Shown: positions 10,534 to 21,309, numbered from the stretch's first letter. The stretch is DNA of 64,000 nucleotides from Gnetum montanum (GCA_015680685.1 MNCI01008026.1:137105-201104); one strand, 5' to 3'. Notes: generated by a model not told the origin, from the letters alone. A program made the numbers and translations.

Positions 10534-11950
10534 GCATAATCCATCCTTAAAGGAAGTGATTTCACAGATGGAACTAGAAGATTTAGTAAGACAGAAGTAT
10601 GCCAGGATTCAACAAATGAAGAAAGCACATATCAACTTAACAGATCCAGGTCAACAAATGCTTAGTATGTGTTTTTCAGAATTAAAGAAATGTTGCTGTG
10701 AACATCCACTGTAGTTTTGGAATCGTGATAGTCCAGAAGCACATATCCCTACAGTTCACAACATTCCAGTTCAATCCAAAGTCATAGTACTCAACCAGCA
10801 GGACACGCTTGAGATGGAGAATCAGCTTGCAGAATTTCTTGGTAAAGGATTAATTCAGAAATCTCAATCTAATTATGCATGTTCTAGCTTCATAGTACGA
10901 AATCATGCGGAGATCACAAGAGGTAAAGCGCGAATGGTGATTAATTATATTCCTCTAAATGCTGTTACTATCGACATAAAGTGGCCTTTGCCAAATAAGG
11001 AGCTGTTAATCCAAAATGTTGCAGCAAAGAAGGTGTTTAGTAAGTTTGATTGTAAAAGTGGATATCATCAAATCCGCATAACCCCAGAAGATATTCACAA
11101 AACGGCATTTTCAATGCCTCAAGGGTTATTTGAATGGAAGGTTATGCCTTTCGAGTTAAAGAACGCACCAGCTCAGTTCCAGCAAAGAATGGATTCTATT
11201 TTTCAACCAGTTCATCAGTTTGTGGCTAATTATATAGATGATTTTGTGGTGTTTTCAGATTCCATGGAAGAACATGTTTCTCATTTGCAGAAATTTGCAG
11301 CATTATGCCTCCAGCATGGCATCGGACTCTCTTCAGATCTTAAGAAGTTTCAAGTAGGTAGATCCTCTATTGAATTTCTGGGTGTTACCATTCAAGATGG
11401 AAAAATTCATATGCAACCTCATGTTTTAGAAAAGATAGATGAATTTCCTGACAGGTTGATAAATAAAGAATAGTGTCTTAGATTTTTGGGATGTATCAAT
11501 TATGTGTCTAGACACATTGATAAGGTGTCAGATAAAACCAAAGATATTAGATGGTGTAAAAATCAACAACCCTTCATCTGGACTAAAGAAGCAACCAGGC
11601 AAGTTCAACAGCTTAAAGCCGAATGCAAGAAGTTATCGCCTCTCCAACCAATCCTAAAAGGTCCATTTATCTTAAACACAGATGCCAGTTATGATGCTTG
11701 GGCAGCAGTTCTTTTACAAGCGAGCAACAGTCGGGATTTAGAACAAGTTGATTTCTGAGCCGTTTATCCTAAGAACGGATTCGTCCAATTTAGCCACATT
11801 GTTAAAATGGAAAATAAGTCCATCACCCAAACTCCAGAGATTTGCTTGGTGGCAATTCATTTTAGCGTAGTATAAGTTTTCCATCGAAAGAATTCCAAGT
11901 ATCACCAATAGCTTACCTGACGCTTTAACCAGAGAATTGAAACCACAGGT
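10526..11950 (+). pseudogene. Copy 2: reverse transcriptase and truncated RNase H
   Basis: The plus frame 10814-11473 holds a nearly complete RT. It has MVINYIPLN, FDCKSGYHQI, a FELKNAPAQFQ motif (first Gly of the usual FGL changed to Glu), the catalytic YIDD box in ANYIDDFVVF, and FLGVTI. A TAG at 11471-11473 (CAG in copy 3) splits it from 11486-11758, the connection domain and start of RNase H with the first catalytic Asp (ILNTDASYDAW). A deletion of roughly 120 bases after 11752, relative to copy 3, removes the Glu-bearing helix and shifts frame. The rest of RNase H follows with a TAG at 11868-11870 also present in copy 3. Confidence 0.88.
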
Positions 11951-12554
11951 TAAGATGTTTCATGCTGAATCCAGTAGTGGTTCAATGAATCTGCTTCAAG
12001 ATAACGAGGAATGGAAACTTTGGCCCATGGCAACCCTTGAAGATCGTGTTAAATGGGTACGGTAGGTTACTAACCTTTTTCCGTAGGATTCGTCGCTTAG
12101 CCAATCTAAGCAATATCCTACCCTTGATTTCTTCGTCAATATGACCGGACGCATTGATTGCATGGTAAACAATCTGCGCTGGAGTAGGCTCGAAGCAAAG
12201 CTCCTAAGCCATCTCCAAGTCACCGATATGCTCGACAACCTGATCCTCATTCGCCATCCTTTGTTCGCCAACGAGCACGCCCGACATTACCTAAATGAAA
12301 CACTCGAATCAACTCAGTGGGAAGAAAATTTGTGCACTCATTTTCAGAGAATCAATTATTTTCAAGAGCTTTCTTGGTACGCTAACGAATGCTTAGTGCC
12401 AAAGCAACTTCAGCTACAAGATGCCGACGACATCTCATCTACTCCAGCAGGCATCCTCACTGAGCTGTCAAAGCTTATCAAAGAATGTGTTGATTGTAAG
12501 AAGGCACGTGGCAAGATCTATCCAGTCCATCGTGCCATCCTAAAAGCTATCTAG
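11951..12554 (+). pseudogene. Copy 2: C-terminal domain after RNase H
   Basis: This matches the 182-codon domain of copy 3 (14172-14720) and ends with the CVDCKKARGK tail and TAG at 12552-12554. It carries private stops near 12063 and 12085. The domain is helical and charged, with no catalytic motif I recognise. Confidence 0.65.
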
Positions 12555-12780
12555 GCGTGGCTTGTACGCCTTGTTTACTTGGCTTGCACGCCAAGGTTGT
12601 GTTGTGTTGTGTGTTCATGACGCCCCCCGTTGTTATAAATAAGGGTCGTCGCACCTGTTGTATAGGTGTGAGTGTGTGTAAGAATAAGTTTTTGTAATCC
12701 GTTTCAACTTGTATCGTTTCATGGTGAATCAATAGAAAGTAGCTTCTTGATTTCTATTACCATCTTTCTATGCTTGATTG
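12555..12780 (+). promoter_or_regulatory. Copy 2: viral promoter and leader start
   Basis: Directly after the polyprotein stop lie an imperfect inverted repeat (GGCGTGGCTTGTACGCC and TTGGCTTGCACGCCAAG), a GT-rich tract, and TATAAATA at 12634-12641 followed by GGGTCGTCGCACC. A weak poly(A)-like AATAAG is at about 12684. The layout fits a caulimovirid intergenic promoter. The same region is repeated almost unchanged in copy 3. Confidence 0.7.
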
Positions 12781-13188
12781 ATCTCCTACTCTTGGTTGTT
12801 TATGTTGAATGACGATTATATTTACTATGAATGCTTTCTGGTTGGATCCGCATTTTCTCGACTTCTGTCTCATTATACTCCTGATCGTTTCTCTGCTCTT
12901 CTTGGGTCTGTACTCGCTCATCAGTTATTGGGTCGCAATGCTAGAGTGATCCTGTTTTGTCTCTTGGTTAGGTGTATCTGTTGTTGAGAATTGCCCGACT
13001 CAGCAGATTTTCTTGATTTCAATCATTTGAGCCTTGGTTGGAAGGTAACTCCTTTGTCTGAGAGAACTCCTGTTGAAGTGCCATTGAGGGTGCACTGTGA
13101 AGTTGAGTTCGTACGACGCTGTGCGAGGCAGTTAACCATGGCAAACGATGGAAAGAATCGAGGAAAGCTCGTTGTGCCATTCGATGAT
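12781..13188 (+). pseudogene. Copy 2: leader and first codons of ORF 1
   Basis: The leader matches copy 3 (15013-15414). The ORF 1 start codon is at 13139 in AACCATGG context. Only about 16 codons remain before the sequence jumps at about 13188 into an inverted piece of ORF 1, so the primer-binding site is lost in this copy. Confidence 0.65.
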
Positions 13189-13352
13189 CTTCTTTATAAT
13201 CAAATAAAGTTTTAGCTAACAAAAACAAATTATCTGATTGCCATCTTTCATATTTCCATTCTGGACTTTCCCAATAATCATTCAGATTAATAGATCATTC
13301 TGGCCAAACAGGGTCAGAAGATTTTAACTTAGCTGAATAAGTGCTGATGCAG
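13189..13352 (-). pseudogene. Inverted 164-base fragment of ORF 1 between copies 2 and 3
   Basis: This is the reverse complement of about 15554-15720 in copy 3 with few changes. It is followed by a short scrambled patch in which GATTTTAACTTAGCTGAA appears a second time (13384-13401), directly before the RT of copy 3 resumes. Repeated short phrases at the breakpoints suggest template switching; that is inference. Confidence 0.75.
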
Positions 13353-13397
13353 AGTTCTGTATTGATTTTAAGAATTGGTATTGATTTTAACTTAGCT

Positions 13398-14171
13398 GAA
13401 CATGTTTCTCATTTGCAGAAATTTGTAGCATTATGCCTCCAGCATGGCATCGGACTCTCTTCAGATCCTAAGAAGTTTCAAGTAGGTAGATCCTCGATTG
13501 AATTTCTGGGTGTTACCATTCAAGATGGAAAAATTCATATGCAACCTCATGTTTTAGAAAAGATAGATCAATTTCCTGACAAGTTGATAAATAAAGAACA
13601 GTGTCTTAGATTTTTGGGATGTATCAATTATGTGTCTAGACACATTGATAAGGTGTCAGATAAAACCAAAGACATTAGATGGTGTAAAAATCAGCAACCC
13701 TTCATCTAGACCAAAGAAGCAACTAGGCAAGTTCAACAGCTTAAAGCCGAATGCCAGAAGTTACCGCCTCTCCAACCAATCCTAAAAGGTCCATTTATCT
13801 TAAACACAGATGCCAGTTATGATGCTTGGGCAGTAGTTCTTTTACAAGCAAGCAACAATCGGGATTTAGAACAAGTTTGTGCTTATGCTTCCAGAACCTT
13901 CCTAAAGAATGAGTTGAACTATTAGCCGGCAGAAAAAGAAATCTTAGCAGCAATCCGAGGTCTGGAAAAGTTTCATATTCATTTGATTTCTGAGCCGTTT
14001 ATCCTAAGAACGGATTCGTCCAATTTAGCCACGTTGTTAAAATGGAAAATAAGTCCATCACCCAAACTCCAGATATTTACTTGGTGGCAATTCATTTTAG
14101 CATAGTATAAGTTTTCCATCGAAAGAATTCCAGGTATCACCAATAGCTTACCTGACGCTTTAACCAGAGAA
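13398..14171 (+). pseudogene. Copy 3: reverse transcriptase C-terminal part and full-length RNase H
   Basis: The copy enters RT after the YIDD box, at HVSHLQKFVAL, and runs through FLGVTI and the connection region. RNase H carries TDASYDAW (first Asp), PAEKEILAAI (Glu) and RTDSSNL (later Asp), so all key acidic residues are visible. Stops interrupt it: TAG at 13707-13709 (TGG in copy 2), a TAG in NY*PAEKE near 13922, and TAG at 14104-14106, the last shared with copy 2. No deletion like that in copy 2 is present. Confidence 0.85.
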
Positions 14172-14793
14172 TTGAAACCACAGGTTAAGATGTTTCATGC
14201 TGAATCCAGTAGTGGTTCAATGAATCCGCTTCAAGATAACGAGGAATGGAAACTTTGGCCTGTGGAAACCCTTGAAGATCGTGTTAAATGGGTACAGCAG
14301 GTTACTAACCTTTTTCCGCAGGATTCGTCACTCAGCCAATCTAAGCAATATCCTACCCTTGATTTCTTCGTCAATATGGCCGGACGCATTGATTGCGTGG
14401 TAAACAATCTGCGCTGGAGTAGGCTCGAAGCAAAGCTCCTAAGGCATCTCCAAGTCATCGATATGCTCGACAACCTGATCCTCATTCGCCATCCTTTGTT
14501 CACCAACGAGCACGCTCGACATTACCTGAATGAAACACTCGAATCAACTCAGTGGGAAGAAAAGTTGTGTACTCATTTTCAGAGAATCAATTATTTTCAA
14601 GAGCTTTCTTGGTACGCTAACGAATGCTTAGTGCCAAAGAAACTTCAGCTACAAGATGTCGACGACGTCTCATCTACTCCAGCAGGCATCCTCACTGAGC
14701 TGTCAAAGCTTATCAAATAATGTGTTGATTGTAAGAAGGCACGTGGCAAGATCTGTCCAGTCCATCGTGCCATCCTAAAAGCTATCTAGGCGT
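14172..14793 (+). pseudogene. Copy 3: C-terminal domain after RNase H
   Basis: An open frame of 182 codons (14172-14720) follows RNase H in frame. It contains EEWKLWPVETLEDRVKWVQQ near the start and a long helical middle (residues about 60-150). After a TAA at 14718-14720 that is GAA in copy 2, a CVDCKKARGK tail reads on to the TAG at 14787-14789. Badnavirus and tungrovirus polyproteins normally end soon after RNase H, so a domain of about 200 residues is unusual. I see no protease, zinc-finger or nuclease signature beyond the single CVDC pair. Function unknown. Confidence 0.7.
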
Positions 14794-15010
14794 GGCTTGT
14801 ACGCCTTGTTTACTTGGCTTGCACGCCAAGGTTGTGTTGTGTTGTGTGTTCATAACGCCCCCCGTTGTTATAAATAAGGGTCGTCGCACTTGTTGTATAG
14901 GTGTGAGTGTGTGTAAGAATAAGTTTTTGTAATCCGTTGCAGCTTGTATCGTTTCATGGTGAATCAATATAAAGTAGCTTCTTGATTTCTGTTACCATCT
15001 TTCTATGCTT
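14790..15010 (+). promoter_or_regulatory. Copy 3: viral promoter
   Basis: This repeats the arrangement of copy 2: inverted repeat GGCGTGGCTTGTACGCC and TTGGCTTGCACGCCAAG, a GT-rich tract, and TATAAATA at 14869-14876. The leader to the ORF 1 start at 15366 is about 470 bases and holds short upstream ATG frames (for example 15013-15234), as is common in caulimovirid leaders. Confidence 0.7.
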
Positions 15011-15365
15011 GATTGATCTCCTGCTCTTGGTTGTTTATCTTGAACGACGATTATATTTACTATGAATGCTTTCTGGTTGGATCCGCATTTTCTTGCCTTC
15101 TGTCTCATTATACTCCTGATCGTTTCTCTGCTCTTCTTGGGTCTGTACTTGCTGATCAGTTATTGGGTTGCAACGCTAGAGTGATCCTGTCTTGGTTAGG
15201 TGTATCTGTTGCTGAGAGTTGCCTGACTCAATAGATTTTCTTGATTTCGACCATTTGAGCCTTGGTTGGAAGGTAACTCCTTTGTCTGAGAGAACTCCCG
15301 TTGAAGTGCCATTGAGGGTTCACTGTGAAGTTGAGTTCATATGATGCTGTGCGAGGCAGTTAACC

Positions 15366-16121
15366 ATGGCAAACGATGGAAAGAATCGAGGAAAGCTCAT
15401 TGTGCCGTTCGATGATCCGCAGACATTTCATTCTAAACTGGAGCATTCGTGGAAAGCCCTGAGAGACTCCAACAATTGGTATCAGAGCCATCAAGAAGAG
15501 GCATCAAGTAGTCGACATGAAGGCGCAGACTCAGATCCAGATACAGAACTCTACATCAGCACTTATTCAGCTAAGTTAAAATCTTCTGACCCTGTTTGGC
15601 CAGAATGGTCTATTAATCCGAATGATTATTGGGAAAGTCCAGAATGGAAATATGAAAGATGGCAATCATATAATTTGTTTTTGTTAGCTAAAACTTTATT
15701 TGATTATAAAGAAGATCATCGCAAGAAAAGGACATTAGGACATTTATATTGGCAAACTATCGCTAAGCCTGTTGAAGAACGTTTAGATATTTTATCTAAA
15801 TATTATTGGATGATGGGTAGTATGCATGTTTCAACCCCAAATTTAGCGGAACGCGCTGCTACAAAAATTCAGAAAAGTCAGTCCTATCCAATTCTTAATT
15901 CTTCTGAATTATATGGTGTTTTGCTCTCCTCTAAGTTTAGCCCATCTAGCCCAGTTTATTTTGAGCTAGCTACGCCAGAAGATGATTTGGATCTAGCACC
16001 AGGCAATCGCTTTCCTTATATAGTTGAATCGCATGATAAATTTGGACGAGCTTACCTCTATCCACCAACGCCTATAGCTGATCTATATGAAGATGAAGGG
16101 GAAAATCCCTTTGAGAAATAA
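15366..16121 (+). pseudogene. Copy 3: ORF 1 (N-terminal viral protein of unknown role)
   Basis: A 251-codon frame starts at ATG 15366 (AACCATGGC context). Residues about 75-160 are rich in Trp and Tyr (PVWPEWSINPNDYW, then LGHLYWQTIAK) and the tail is acidic. It ends with TAA at 16119-16121, and the next frame continues in phase through the movement protein, so the two may once have been one polyprotein broken by a single nonsense change. The primer-binding site lies inside it at 15477. I do not recognise the domain; by position it may be the counterpart of badnavirus ORF 1 or of the polyprotein N-terminus. Confidence 0.6.
15477..15491 (+). promoter_or_regulatory. Primer-binding site for initiator tRNA-Met
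   Basis: TGGTATCAGAGCCAT matches the TGGTATCAGAGC core used by Caulimoviridae and many plant LTR elements, complementary to the 3' end of plant initiator tRNA-Met. It is about 600 bases downstream of the TATA box, and it is read as protein (NNWYQSH) within ORF 1. Confidence 0.85.
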
Positions 16122-16826
16122 GATCAGGAATTGTTACGACAAGTAGCTATGGGTACAAAAATTGTGGCTGATGAAAATTCTGCAGCCGTGTTTGATGAAG
16201 AAACTGAGTTAGTAGAAGAAGAAAACGCCCAAAGAAATGTGCGTAACCAAGTGTTTACTATGTTGATTAATGCTGCACTGGAAGATGAAGATAGAGAAGT
16301 TCCCGATATGCCAGATTGGGATGACAATGACAGTAGTGACAGTAGTACTGAAGGAATGCTCATAGGAGGAATGAGATTACCTAGAATTTTAATGTTGAGA
16401 TCTAGATCACACTCTGTGACTCTAGAAAAGGAGAAAGATAAAGAAGGAGAAATCTCTGTCGAACAACAGGCCATCTTACCTTTTTCTGAAGCTTTATTGA
16501 AAGCCAAGTCGTTTATGTCAAATGGAGTGCATAAAGATATCAAATTTCAAGATATTCCTAAGGATGCTATCTATAATTTTGCTAACATCTTCTCAGTAAG
16601 AATGGCCACATCGATCAAGCAGTCTGAAGCAATCCTAGATGTGAAGGGTAAAGGTATTCGACCCATCTTGTTACCATTATTCACTACTGAAGAAGTAGAT
16701 AAATGGCAAAAGCAAAATTATGCCTATGTTCATCTAGGACAATTGGATATCATTGTCAGTCCAAAATTCAATTACAACATCAATGTAGAATATGTAGTTA
16801 CTCTATATGTAGTTACTCTATTCAAT
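16122..16826 (+). pseudogene. Copy 3: movement protein N-terminal part
   Basis: In phase with ORF 1 after its TAA, this frame has an acidic linker and then a 30K-like segment. The run VDKWQKQNYAYVHLGQLDII near residues 190-210 resembles the YIHIGxVQI strand of badnavirus movement proteins. It breaks at about 16822-16826 after a doubled TATGTAGTTACTCTA, where copy 4 begins in the opposite direction. The C-terminal part of the protein is seen only in copies 1 and 4. Confidence 0.6.
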
Positions 16827-16828
16827 TG

Positions 16829-18036
16829 ACTAGAAATCTTTTCTGGTATGGAGTGGCCAAAAACTGTGGAAGCTTTTGTTGAATAACTTTTGGTGGAGGT
16901 TCTTCATCTGAATCTTCTTCAGAAGCTGCTTTTAACAAAGTCTCCTTGCATCCTAGTGTAGATGTTACACTAGAGTCTCTGTCTGCGTCGGCCATTGGTA
17001 CTTCCTCCTCTACTCTGAATGAGGCGGAATCATCAGACCATATAGGTTCATCATTCATCCATGTGTTAATTTCCTTTTCTAATTCAATATCTGAGAACCA
17101 TTCTTCGGTTATTTCTTCCAAATTTGCTACTTGCATCATGAGGCTTCGGTGTTGTACCTCCTCCTCGACCACTGATTCTTCTTTGGGCTCATCTTCTGCT
17201 GATTCTGATTCAGGGCTTGACATTTCTTCCAGATCACTGCTATCAGAAAGAACTTGAATGGCGAACACTTGTTCAGTTTCTTCTTCTGGGTTTTCTACTG
17301 GTTCCCAATCAGCAATATAACTTTCAAAGAAATCTTTTACCTTCGGATTCACCTTTTCTTTCCTCTAAGGACATTCATGAGCATAATGGGCTTGGTTTTT
17401 GCAAGAATAGCAAGTAACCTTCTTTCAATTGAACGGACCTTTCCTTCTTTTGGCAAAAAATTTCTTGGGGCTGGGACATTTGAAAGATCTTCTCCATTTT
17501 CGTTGTCTATACCTTGGTGGTGCCAAAAACTTTCGTCGAGGCTATCGTTGTTTTCCAAACGCTTTTCTTCTTCTTGGTGGCTTACCAAAAACATCAACTC
17601 CATCCAAATTTGCACAGACTTCAGCGGATGGAAGCAAATTATGCAATTGAATATTGTAACAAGTAGCTTGGACCTCTTGCCTCATCATATGAATTAGATC
17701 CGTGAAATAAGTGAGGGATAAATCAATATTTTTCTCCATTGCTTTGTAGAGTACCATTTGCCCCAATTTTGCAGGTAAACTTCCCAAATAAAGATAAGGA
17801 ATCATTGGATCTCTGTGAAGCGCTAATCTATACACCTCATTTTAATACTCGGCACTAAACTGCTCAGAATATCTTAAATCTTCTAACTTTCTTTGGCTAA
17901 GCAATAATTTATCCTTTAATCTTAGATTGGCAGATAAATCTACAGTAAATTCGGTAACCAAAGAAACAAACACACCTTGTAATCCTGTATCAAGGATTTG
18001 ATTCTTCTGGTCTTGAGTTGTTCCTTCCCACCAATG
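16829..18036 (-). pseudogene. Copy 4: coat protein region with zinc knuckle
   Basis: This is the same coat region as copy 1: capsid-like domain, basic stretch, knuckle and acidic Glu/Ser tail. It breaks off after YQKRFLVN where copy 3 joins. Stops at 17844-17842 and 17544-17542 match those of copy 1. Private stops include TGA in the KV-HWW codon at 18039-18037 (CGA in copy 1), one just before the knuckle and TAG just after it. The knuckle keeps its Cys and His residues, with GH changed to AH. Confidence 0.8.
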
Positions 18037-19013
18037 TCAAACTTTACCACATGCTTGTGTGAAGGCGCCTAGAATAACTGTCTTTTCATCCACATGAAGC
18101 ACTTGCATGCTAATTCTAAGTTGATCAATCCATAATCGAATTGCATGAAGAACTTCTTTTGGAGGGAGATAATCGATGTCGATGACTGAAATCGAGGTTG
18201 CTGGCCAATGCTGAAAAGCTGTAAAGACTGGAGGGTCTGTTGGCGGTCCTCTTTGCCAAGGTGGATTGGCATAGGTTCTTCTGGCCATCATGATTTGATG
18301 CTGACAATCATCCTTAGAGTCAGATGATGAAGCTGCACTCGTAGCAGACTTTGGTTCTTGCCTTTTCTCCAGTTGCATCTTTTTAATTCGCTCAATGAGG
18401 AGCCGATCTCGTGGATCACTGAAAACTGGCTTGCTTGATCGTTGAATAGGCTTGCTTGCTTTTGGGAGCGTTAGCTGATTGTCTATTGTGAAGGCGGTCT
18501 TCAATTGCTGTTTAGTCTCGCTCACTTGTTGTTGTATTTTGTGTACTATGGCATCATATTCTGCAAAGTGATCGGCCATTTCCTGAGACATGTTGACTAA
18601 CCGAGTATCAATGTGATTTATACCTTGCTCTAGGTGCACCACTTGATCATGAATTTGAGTAATGTGTTGAGACGCATATGATGTCCAATGACACAAATAG
18701 TTCAATTGTCTTGTATTGTCCGGCTGATCCTGAGAACTGCTAGCCGTATGTTCCAATAGATAACTGCAATCTACTCTAGTCGTTGGCTGCTCTACTTCAG
18801 ATGCTGTTGTAGCATAGGCACCTTTGGGCGGCCATTGTCCTCCTTGCAATAATCTTCTCGATCCCGCTTGTCTGTATGAGGGCTGCATCATCAGAATTGC
18901 TGCACAGGTGTCATAGCTCGGAGATGATGATTCGGCGTATTTCTATGATGGCAGAACTGGTGGTAATGTTTCCAGAGTGATAGTTGCTTGCCAACCAAAT
19001 TGCTGAATAGGAT
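18037..19013 (-). pseudogene. Copy 4: coiled-coil and coat N-terminal region, with movement protein end
   Basis: The frame 18891-18037 (284 codons) is open where copy 1 has stops. It joins the Gln-rich coiled-coil segment, a basic RDRLLIERIKK stretch and the start of the capsid domain, showing that these are one continuous protein region. Positions 18892-19013 correspond to the end of the movement protein in copy 1. The viral sequence stops at about 19013 against an ATTCAT repeat. Confidence 0.75.
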
Positions 19014-19015
19014 AT

Positions 19016-19525
19016 TCATATTCATATTCATTGTAGCACTTTGACTTAGAATAGATTTATTTTTAATGTAATTTATTTTCTATGTACTTAATTAAAATTC
19101 ATAGTTTTAGGAACTTTAATTAATTTGTGGAATGAACATGACTAGTTTTGAGTGTAAACAAATATTCACTTGGTAATCTTAGTAGTAGGGATGTGAGTTC
19201 AAGATGTGTACAACAAGCTAGGAATGTATACTCATTGTCCTTAGGATAGTCTAGGATTTATCTTCTTCTTAGTAGTTAGATTAATTAAATAATTAATTTT
19301 CATGTTTTTATATAGCATAACCATAGTCCCACAACATTAATAATCATATGCCTCACTTTAGACTAAACTATATACGTTAAAACTACCACTAGTCTAAGTG
19401 AGAAGATAGCAACCTGGGATCAACACTTAATGATCCAGATACCACACTAGTCCCATCTATGGAATTTGACTGGATTGCATGTAAATGCTTGTGATTCATA
19501 TAATTGAATGTAGGGAACACTCATT
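19016..19525 (+). mobile_element. 3' half of a Ty3-type LTR
   Basis: The sequence follows the second half of the LTRs in this window: Taatgtaatttatttt, AAGATGTGTACAACAAGC, CCTCACTTTAGACTAAAC, a GGGAAGA-like tract with ATCAA, GATCCAGATACCAC, and the terminal TTGAATGTAGGGAACACTCAT. The 5' half is missing and is replaced by the viral array, so the array ends inside or next to this LTR. No target duplication is visible. Confidence 0.6.
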
Positions 19526-19865
19526 TTTTATCATTCTTCATCATATTGTCAAGTATATCACTAATCAAGACCTGAAACACATACTACATATTCATAAAGT
19601 AATGTATCTAAATTTTTAGTATCCCATTTCTAATAGTCATAATAATAATTAATATTTTTTAAACTAAAACATAACATGTCACCAATAAGAGTGTAGCTTA
19701 ACTAGTAAACTTATTGATAGAATATATCATCCTCAACATTGGTTCATTTGTAAACTAAATCATATAAAATCAGGGGTAAATGTGATATGTAATGTTCATG
19801 ATTAACAATTTTCATGGTTTACATAATATGTTGACAATATAATCATTAATTTTTAATTAAACAAT

Positions 19866-20020
19866 GAGATGTTAGCCTAGAGGTAAGGCTCTTGATTTAA
19901 AAGCTCCAAGTCATGACTTCAATTTTGTTGGGCAATGCTGAGTTATAAAGTTATAATTGGATACTATATCTTGGGGTATATCTATATTACAATTATTTTA
20001 GGATTCCAATACCCATTAAT
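19866..20020 (+). repeat. tRNA-derived SINE-like repeat, copy 1
   Basis: GTTAGCCTAGAGGTAAGGC resembles a polymerase III box A. About 40 bases on, a degraded box B (GACTTCAATTTTG) follows. After this comes a body shared with copies at 22938, 44736 and 45374: GGCAATGCTGAGTTATAAAG, then TATATCTTGGGGTATA and a GGATTCCAA end. It is not a working tRNA gene, because no acceptor stem closes. Confidence 0.55.
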
Positions 20021-20639
20021 TGTTAAATGTTCAACTATTTGTTACTATTAATTTTTTTCTTATTTTTTCTTTTGCAAAGAGTCATGTCTCTATAGTTATA
20101 GTTATGTTGGTTTACTAGTTTATGATATGTTAAATACCAAAGCATTCCAACTTTAGCATTAAGAATCATATTATTTCACATCCTTGGAAGATTACCTTGG
20201 GGTTATGGTCTTTATTTGATTCAACCATGCTCACGATTAGAAAGATCCTATTTATGCTTTATACCTTTGTTATCATTTCCTATGATTTTCTTTTAAAGAA
20301 TAGGCTTTTATAAGGCAGTGAAAATAATATTTTTTCCTATGACATGCTCATACGCTAGTATATGCATAAGTATTCCAATACCAAGCTTTAAATTCAATAC
20401 CTTTAAGTATAACATTTTGGCATCAGGGCTAGGGGTGGTTGTTAGACCCCAAAATAATATTAAGAATAAGCAAAAAAATAAAATCAAAGTACATTACATG
20501 TTTGACACTAAGTAGAAAACATAAAAGAAAGATGGAAAGAAAAGCAATCTAACTTTATAACTATCCACTAAAATATGTAACATTACAATTCTATCTAACT
20601 GATATTAGATGAGGCATCAATAAGAAAGTAGCTTATCTA

Positions 20640-20870
20640 TGTGCTCCTATATCCCTTAATCTATGATGTCAAATTAGTCAACTAAGATTGGGCTCTCACT
20701 ATTTTAGAATTGAAATAAGTAGATGGGTTAAAACTCCACAAGAGGAGAGAACTTGTCATCTATGCAATTAGGAAGCAATTAAAGATGAGCATCACATATT
20801 TCTACAATGTTTTGTTTTAGAGCTTTGTACCACAAATGGTAAATTACAACTAAAAGCTTAAAATACATAT
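20640..20870 (+). pseudogene. LINE C-terminal fragment (degraded)
   Basis: In one + frame the sequence reads ISQLRLGSHYFRIEISRW, then a TPQEERTCHLCN stretch and DEHHIFLQC. This pattern (R-x-G-SH, IExxRW, ERxCxxC, EDExHFLxxC) is common at the C-terminus of LINE polyproteins. The preceding reverse transcriptase is not present here. Confidence 0.45.
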
Positions 20871-21309
20871 TTGATGTAGCACCAAAGAAACTAAGTAACT
20901 TTATTAATGAAGTGTTTGCTATGCATGCTATGTACCTATCTTCTATTAATAGATCCTATGGGTTTGAGGATGTAGTACAAAACTATTTTAATTGCAGTTT
21001 TAGTTTCATAATTAATACTTTGAAAAATCAAGTGAAAAAAAAAGTAATTATTGGTAGAGAAGAAGGTCTCAATCCTAACAACATTTACATCACTTTTCAA
21101 TATCTATGCTTAAACTTAAAATAATAAAAAGATTCAAGATAAAGAACTATGATTTAATACCAATATTTGTATCAAAGTAAAATTTACTATAAAATGGTAG
21201 AAAAAATTTTAGATGGCCTTCATCTTGTTGCTAACTATTAATCTTATGTTAAGAATCTTTACCATTAGCTTCAACCTATTTGTTAACACTGGCTTTAAGC
21301 TTTGAGTTA
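20870..21309 (+). other. AT-rich sequence, mostly unassigned
   Basis: It holds an ORF of 70 codons (20912-21124) that I do not recognise. The phrase CAATCCTAACAACATTTACATC near 21070 recurs at 45334 and 45897 in the tandem repeat region, so part of it is a dispersed repeat. Confidence 0.4.

Larger units (their letters stand above)
6865..19013. mobile_element. Endogenous pararetrovirus (Caulimoviridae) array, four partial copies in alternating orientation
   Basis: The array reads: copy 1, minus, 10525 to 6865 (movement protein end, coat, protease, partial RT); copy 2, plus, 10526-13188 (RT, RNase H, C-terminal domain, promoter, start of first ORF); an inverted fragment at 13189-13352; copy 3, plus, about 13398-16822 (RT to RNase H, promoter, primer site, first ORF, start of movement protein); copy 4, minus, 19013 to about 16823 (movement protein end, coat, zinc knuckle). 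No integrase or LTR occurs. A tRNA-Met-type primer site, CCHC coat motif, retropepsin and RT-RNase H in one order mark a caulimovirid. Every copy is partial and carries stops. Gymnosperm caulimovirids are established; the genus would need a tree. Confidence 0.88.

Noticed and set aside
6865-19013. Replication-competent viral genome
   Set aside because: All copies are partial, in alternating orientation, with many stops and a broken protease site; no complete set of genes is present.
19866-19935. Functional tRNA gene
   Set aside because: Box A and B-like words are present but no acceptor or anticodon stem closes, and the same sequence recurs as a dispersed repeat.
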